Source of the DNA: Druceiella hillmani
Taxonomy: Eukaryota > Arthropoda > Insecta > Lepidoptera > Hepialidae
Assembly: GCA_039881145.1 (NCBI GenBank)
Contig: JAYKKI010000152.1
Coordinates: 186,001-250,000 of the forward strand
DNA length: 64,000 nucleotides
Direction of reading: 5' to 3'
Position numbers and translations under genes: made by a program. This document shows, piece by piece, positions 58,770 through 64,000 of the stretch. Position 1 is the first letter of the stretch; every line of letters starts with the position of its first letter. Under the pieces are notes generated by a model that searched no databases, was not told the origin of the DNA, and saw nothing but the letters and a program-made list of their open reading frames with translations.

Positions 58770-58774
58770 TATTC
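58770..58774. repeat. 5-bp target-site duplication, right (TATTC)
   Basis: Matches 55122-55126. Confidence 0.85.
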
Positions 58775-59684
58775 TTTATATTGTATGTGTAGAAAATGTA
58801 TGTAAAGTACAATAGTTACAAAAGACTCAATTTAAGTTCATGATACCAAAAACGGTAATTATTAAGGAGAACGACGTGGTCATGATAGTATTTCAAATAT
58901 AAATATTTTTAAAATAAAGTTTCCTGAGTAGTAGATAACGTTATTAAATATAAATGTCTACACAGCTTTGGTGGAGAATAGCCTTTATGTCGGCCAAATT
59001 TACCGAATTTGACCTATTGCAGATAACGCGAACTTATTATCGTATCGTAATTCGTCAACATTTTATACTACGCAAATCGTGCCAAAATGTTTAAAAAATG
59101 AATTTATATTTAATTATAAGTAATTAATCTGAGTCATATTTATTTATTTACAGCGTCAAATACTATAATCAAAATATACTTTTTATTTTTTTTTAAATAA
59201 AGGTTTTATACAACTTTTTGTGATAACTGATATACGATTAAACATTTTCATAAAAAAATTTGGAATATAATAAATGCCGTGAAAGTTGAGCAAACAAACA
59301 AAGAAACAAACTCACTTTTAAATTTATTACATTAGTTTGGATCCATATTTTTTTTCTGAATTATCCTGAATATTTATTCTTAATTATAATAATAATATGT
59401 TTTATAACATCAAAGTGGACAACGATTGTTCTAGCAGAATTATAAATTGACTTTTTATTTTGCAAGTTTTCCATTTTAATTGATAGTGAGAAGTTTAGAC
59501 TATTTTTAATTTCATTATAACTTTGACATATAATAAATAATGAAATTATTTCTATTTTTTTTTAGCAAAAAAGTAAAAGAAAATACCCAAGTACAAAATA
59601 TCATTTTAGTGTGGCAAATAAACACCTTATCTGATTGAATGAAATTTTCACCATTGTATAGTATATATATTATAAAAGTTATAA

Positions 59685-59745
<61 letters not shown>

Positions 59746-59940
59746 GTCAGCTCGCAACACCGAGACGGGCATTTCCCCGTATACGGCCGCGCTGATTCAA
59801 CATACCATTTACATCTTTAAGAGATCGATTTAAAAATTACAATATAAACAACTCAACGCTAGGTCGTAAATTTAAACCTCACAGCAAGAAAGTGAAATAG
59901 CTTAACAAGTTAAGTTGTTAGGTTCGCTATACTATGGACT
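58775..59940. other. AT-rich intergenic region with (TA)n at 59689-59738
   Basis: No gene recognised. The microsatellite of about 25 TA units ends in a short (CA)n. Confidence 0.6.
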
Positions 59941-59999
59941 CAGTATCGGAGAGTTGCGTAAACTTATTTATAAATATGCTGAAGTAAACAATATCAAAA

Positions 60000-61472
60000 A
60001 CAATTTTGATCTGAGTAACAAAACGGCCAGGTTGGATTAGGCACATGGCTTTATGAGACGTAACCCTTCAGTTTCTGTACGCAAAGTTGAAGCAACAAGC
60101 TTGAATAGGGTTTCTGCTTTCAACTAAGAGGAAATAACACATTTCTACGAGAAAATTAGCGACCTAATGGAAAAACATAAGTTCCTCCCAAATAATATTT
60201 ACAATGTTGACGAGACTGGTATCACCATAGTGACAGACCCACGAAAAGTGCTGGCCGAAAAAAGCCAAAGAAGAGTCGGCTGTTACAAGAGGAAGCAATA
60301 TAAGCGTTATCTGTGCTATGAGTGCGACCGGAAACTTCATACCACCTATGATTATTTTTGTCAGACAGAGAATGACGCCTTTATTACAGAAAGATGGACC
60401 ACCTGGTGCCTTATACACCATTTCTAAGAATGGATGAATCAATGAAGAGTTATGTGTCACCTGGCTTAAACATTTCGTAGCATTTGTTAAGCCTAACCAA
60501 GAATCACGTGTGCTGTTAATTCTGGATAACCACAGTAGTCACATCTCTCTTCAAGGTTTTAATTTTTGCACATCACAATGCTTTCGATTCTACCAGACAG
60601 TTCTCACAGAACACAGCCGCTTGATGTGTCTATTTATAGACCCCTGAAAATTGCTTATAGGCAGGAATGCAACAGGCACATGAAGACACATGTCTAAAAT
60701 AACTCCGTATGATATTGCAGGTCTTTTCAATAAAGCATACACACAAGTTGCGAATATAAGCAAGGAAGAGGGTGGATATCGAGCCGCGGGAATATACCCT
60801 ATAAATCCAAACGTTTTCACTGACCAAGATTTTCTGGCAAAATCCTTAATAGCACACAAACAAATCACTCAAAACGAAGAACAAAATGTCTAGAATTTTG
60901 GAGATACGCAGTCTTGTCGTACAGCCGTGATTTCTCATCTAACAGGTCCATCAAATAAGAATCAATTATCCGAATCTGATTTAGTAGTTCCATCTAACCA
61001 GAAACTTGTTAAGGAAAAAAGAAGAACTACCTTTTTTTTGCTGCTATAGCAACGACGCCAACTATTGTACCATCTTCTAAGCAAGTCTAAAGAAAGAGGA
61101 AACAACATGCTACCATAATAACGGCGTCACCTGTGAAAAGCATTTTACAAGAGAAAAAAAGAAAAAACAAGACAGAAAAAGGTAGCCAAAGAAAAGAAGA
61201 ATAAGAATATAAAACAACCACCTTACAAAAGAAGAATTCTACAAGAAAGTTCTTCAGATAATAAAGATGAAGAGAACCTTTGCGACGATGATAACGATGA
61301 CGAAATGAATGTGGGTGAGGAAGATTACAATAAATGCATTATTTGCAAAGAATTTGGAAAAAATAACGAGATATGGTATCATTGTACCACCTGCGGACTG
61401 TGGTCTCATGCTATATGTTCTGGAGTGGACTCGCCAGATGGATACATCTGCGATTTATGTGCCCCACGATAA
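60000..61472 (+). pseudogene. Pogo-type DDE transposase remnant with C-terminal PHD-like finger
   Basis: In order: RRNPSVSVRKVEATSLNRV (60056-60120, end of the CENP-B-type DNA-binding region), a stop, then EEITHFYEKISDLMEKHKFL and YNVDETGITIV (first catalytic Asp near 60210). A short-frame run follows to 60427. About 60480-60560 reads NQESRVLLILDNHSSH (second Asp, near 60525). About 60590-60640 reads SSHRTQPLDVSIYRPLK. 60690-60893 reads ITPYDIAGLFNKAY and EEGGYRAAGIYPINPNVF, a pogo/Tigger tail hallmark. A Lys-rich linker and acidic stretch are open from about 61146 and end in a C4HC3 finger: CIIC, YHCTTC, WSHAIC, YICDLC, stopping at 61472. Stops and frameshifts interrupt it in at least four places. 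Confidence 0.75.
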
Positions 61473-64000
61473 AATCTTACTATTTCTCATTACAATTACC
61501 ACTAATAACAATATTAATTGAAGTTAATTGTTAATTAAAGACTATACTATATTTGTTCAAATGTGTAAGGCTGATTTCACGTACAAATAGGGATAATTGA
61601 TGTTAATTTGTGATTCTAGAATTTATTTTAAACGTATAAGGCTGATCTCACGCATATTTGTTTAATCAAAATTGATCTTACTTGTAATTTTAAAAACAAC
61701 GGCATTACCCAAAGTTACGGGCAATGACGCTCAAACCTATGATAAGTATATACGTTTGGTATTAAAATGTTGATTATCTAATAGTTAAAGACTTTGTTGA
61801 TTTTTGAAATTTTGATATAAAATAAATTAAAAAAGTACAGCGTGTTTTCCTTAAGTGAACGCCATTCCCCCTCCTTAGCCTACCTATCACTTAAAGCCAG
61901 CGTGTAAAATTCTTTCTTTGTATAATTATTTTATTACCTTTATGTATTTTATTACTTTACCTTTATGTTATTTTATTGCTTTACCCGTCTGCATCTTCAA
62001 ATTTCTACCGCATAAATAATTAGAAGAGGAACGAAATAGACGATAGTCGCTGGGCGAAATTATCGGTGAGTCAATTGTCCTTTGTGAGGTCGAATATCAT
62101 CATGTAAAAATACATTTAGCTTTAATTTGAAAGTTTAGTGGCTATTTTGCTCAAATATTCACAATAAGTATCCTTCCTACTTTTAGTTGGTAGGACTTTC
62201 CAATTAAAAAATCTATTTATACCCTACCGTACACTTTAAAAAACCTTTTCGCTGATGTCATATTTTACTAAACACTAAAGCTACGTGAAAAATTAACACT
62301 TTTCACCCACTTTTCATTTCCTCTAATAAGGTATTTTAGTAAGTCATTGGTGCAATAGGAAGTTAGCAGCTCCATCACAAGTCGATGATCTTCTAAAATT
62401 AAAACGTTACCAGCTTATGTAATAGCAGAACATAATATTTCAACTTCCACCCAAAGTACAAAATTGTTTTACTGTTGCAGTTTGTGAACATGAATGTAGA
62501 CCTGCTTGATTACGCGAACATAACATGGTATATATTTCAATATGGCTTTTTAATTTTTTTTAGTTTAGTATAAGGGGTCGCACTACGTGGATATTATCGT
62601 GAGGTTCAAAATTTCTAATTAGAACTATCTTGCGGATTAATAATTAGTATGAAGTATTAAGAGAAAACAGTCTGGGATGAAATGACTATGGCAAGCAAGG
62701 GAGGCATTGAAGCTTCGAATAAAGCTCTATAGGATATAAGGAGTAACAAAAACTTAATGGATGGTATGACAATATTCCAGCAGTACGGAGAGGAAAGCGT
62801 GCAAATGAAATCAAAATGTGCCTCAAAAGATGCTCTTTATGGCCATCGATTAAAGTATTAAAACTTACGAAAAATATGTGACATCTGGGAGCTGAAGCCT
62901 CCGCCGGTCAATTTTCAGACCTTTGCTCAAATTAGGGAACGGTGACTATCCAGACACAGACGGCATGATGAAAATCATGCGTGTGCACTGTGATAACTAC
63001 AGTTCAAGAGCTCATAGCAAAAATGTATTCGTTACCTACGTACAGGATAAGCCTATAAACCGTTGAAAGAGGCACTCTTACTTAAAAAAAAACTAATTCG
63101 CGGCCATCAATTGCATAATGCTGAATTCATCGGAAGGGGAAGAAATGCGGTAAAATTAATACATAGTGATAAATGAAGACAAAGTAGTCTAAATCTACCT
63201 AATCTAAGTACTAAACCCACCGAAACTGCTATGCCGTAGGCTGTTACTGCATGTGGGTTCGCCTATGATATTGCTCAAACATTTGAAACCACCCAATCTT
63301 TGTAATGGTGCTAAGTTACAATTCAAACCTTTGCATCGTAATATAGTCGAGGCCACTATTTTGACTGGACCTGCCCAAGGAGAAACAGTCTTTGTGACAC
63401 TATTCCATTGATTCCCAAAGATTCTGATTAATAAAATACTGCAGTTTCCATTAAAAGTGTGTTTATCAATGTCAGTTAACAAGTCGCTGGGGCAAATATT
63501 CAAATTCGCGTGATGGTAATGAGGCTGAAAATAAACGGTAGGGTAAACCGTTTACTTGCAGTTTCTGGGAAAAATAGTCGTGTATATTAAACTCTCGCAT
63601 AACACCATCCGTTTGTAAATTGATTAAATGCAGTACATACTTACACCTGGTGACTCACGATTTACATACGTATCGAAGAATTATCGACAGAAATAATAAC
63701 TTGTCGCTTTGTAAAGTTGTCTCAACTTTTGAAGAAGGGTAAACACATTATATGCATTTTATTTGTTTTTGTGGGATGTAACTTCGTATTTTTGAGTGAA
63801 TCCCTAAATACAACTAGATACCGATTTATTTGTACAACAAGTTGGGATAACGGAATCGGATTTCGTGCTATACACGCCATCGATTGGATGCGACTAATCA
63901 GTATTTTCCTTGCTTCGAATTGTGATTGACATTGATCACTTTCCAAGTTGCTAAATATCCTAATAGCTGTGAGCGTCTACCTAATTACACAAAAATAAAC
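61473..64000. other. Right-hand end of the window, nothing recognised
   Basis: AT-rich. The 99-codon minus-strand frame at 63204-63503 and the 70-74-codon frames near 63720-63946 have no motif that I recognise and no convincing splice context. Confidence 0.4.

Noticed and set aside
63204..63503. 99-codon minus-strand frame
   Set aside because: No recognisable motif, and composition like the flanking DNA. It might be an exon or chance; a protein search would decide.

Overview
AT-rich eukaryotic nuclear DNA, most likely from an insect and probably a moth or butterfly (inference). The reasons are spliced genes with GT-AG introns, two secreted carboxyl/cholinesterase (CCE) paralogs, a facilitated trehalose/sugar-transporter-type gene, and remnants of a gypsy/errantivirus-like retroelement, a BEL/Pao element, hAT, mariner and pogo transposons, MITEs and many (TA)n tracts. 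No bacterial, CRISPR, rRNA or convincing intact tRNA features were seen. The species cannot be named from the sequence alone.

Three host genes can be reconstructed, all on the minus strand. (1) A 12-TM sugar transporter with six coding exons between 18603 and 10707. Its five introns keep the frame, but exon 1 reads best with a one-base frameshift near 18555. (2) CCE-A, three exons between 31158 and 26714, 526 codons. (3) CCE-B, three exons between 50787 and 46573, 549 codons. CCE-A and CCE-B have the same exon layout (signal-peptide exon, very large catalytic exon, short C-terminal exon) and the same intron phases (0, then 2). They are tandem duplicates that have diverged in base composition and active-site detail.

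Layout. 1-2360: decayed errantivirus-like integrase/env. 2353-2441: near-perfect hairpin. About 2510-3260: hAT remnant. 5046-6860: dispersed repeats and a mariner fragment. 7085-9475: a hAT transposon with 8-bp target duplication and broken transposase. 10707-18603: sugar transporter. 18841-20200: two minisatellites. 22119-25410: foldback-element copies, a hAT remnant and an E-box-rich tandem repeat. 26714-31158: CCE-A. 31554-36927: two tandem arrays (123 bp x5 and about 276 bp x9.5) around a mori-type mariner remnant. 37290-37790: pogo N-terminal fragment. 39753-40023: foldback element. 46573-50787: CCE-B, with another foldback element in its last intron. 53380-54040: 43-bp array. 55127-58769: BEL/Pao element with two LTRs and a 5-bp target duplication. 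60000-61472: pogo-type transposase remnant with a C-terminal PHD-like finger. The last 2.5 kb shows nothing recognisable.

The most unusual structure is a family of at least five foldback elements at 22119, 25088, 33073, 39753 and 47006. They have long inverted arms but unequal ends: one end carries about 45 extra bases that the other lacks. Four copies are bracketed by 9-11 bp direct repeats, which suggests real transposition of an element with non-identical termini. The host genes have no evident functional link beyond possible roles in detoxification or odorant/hormone ester turnover (CCEs) and sugar uptake.
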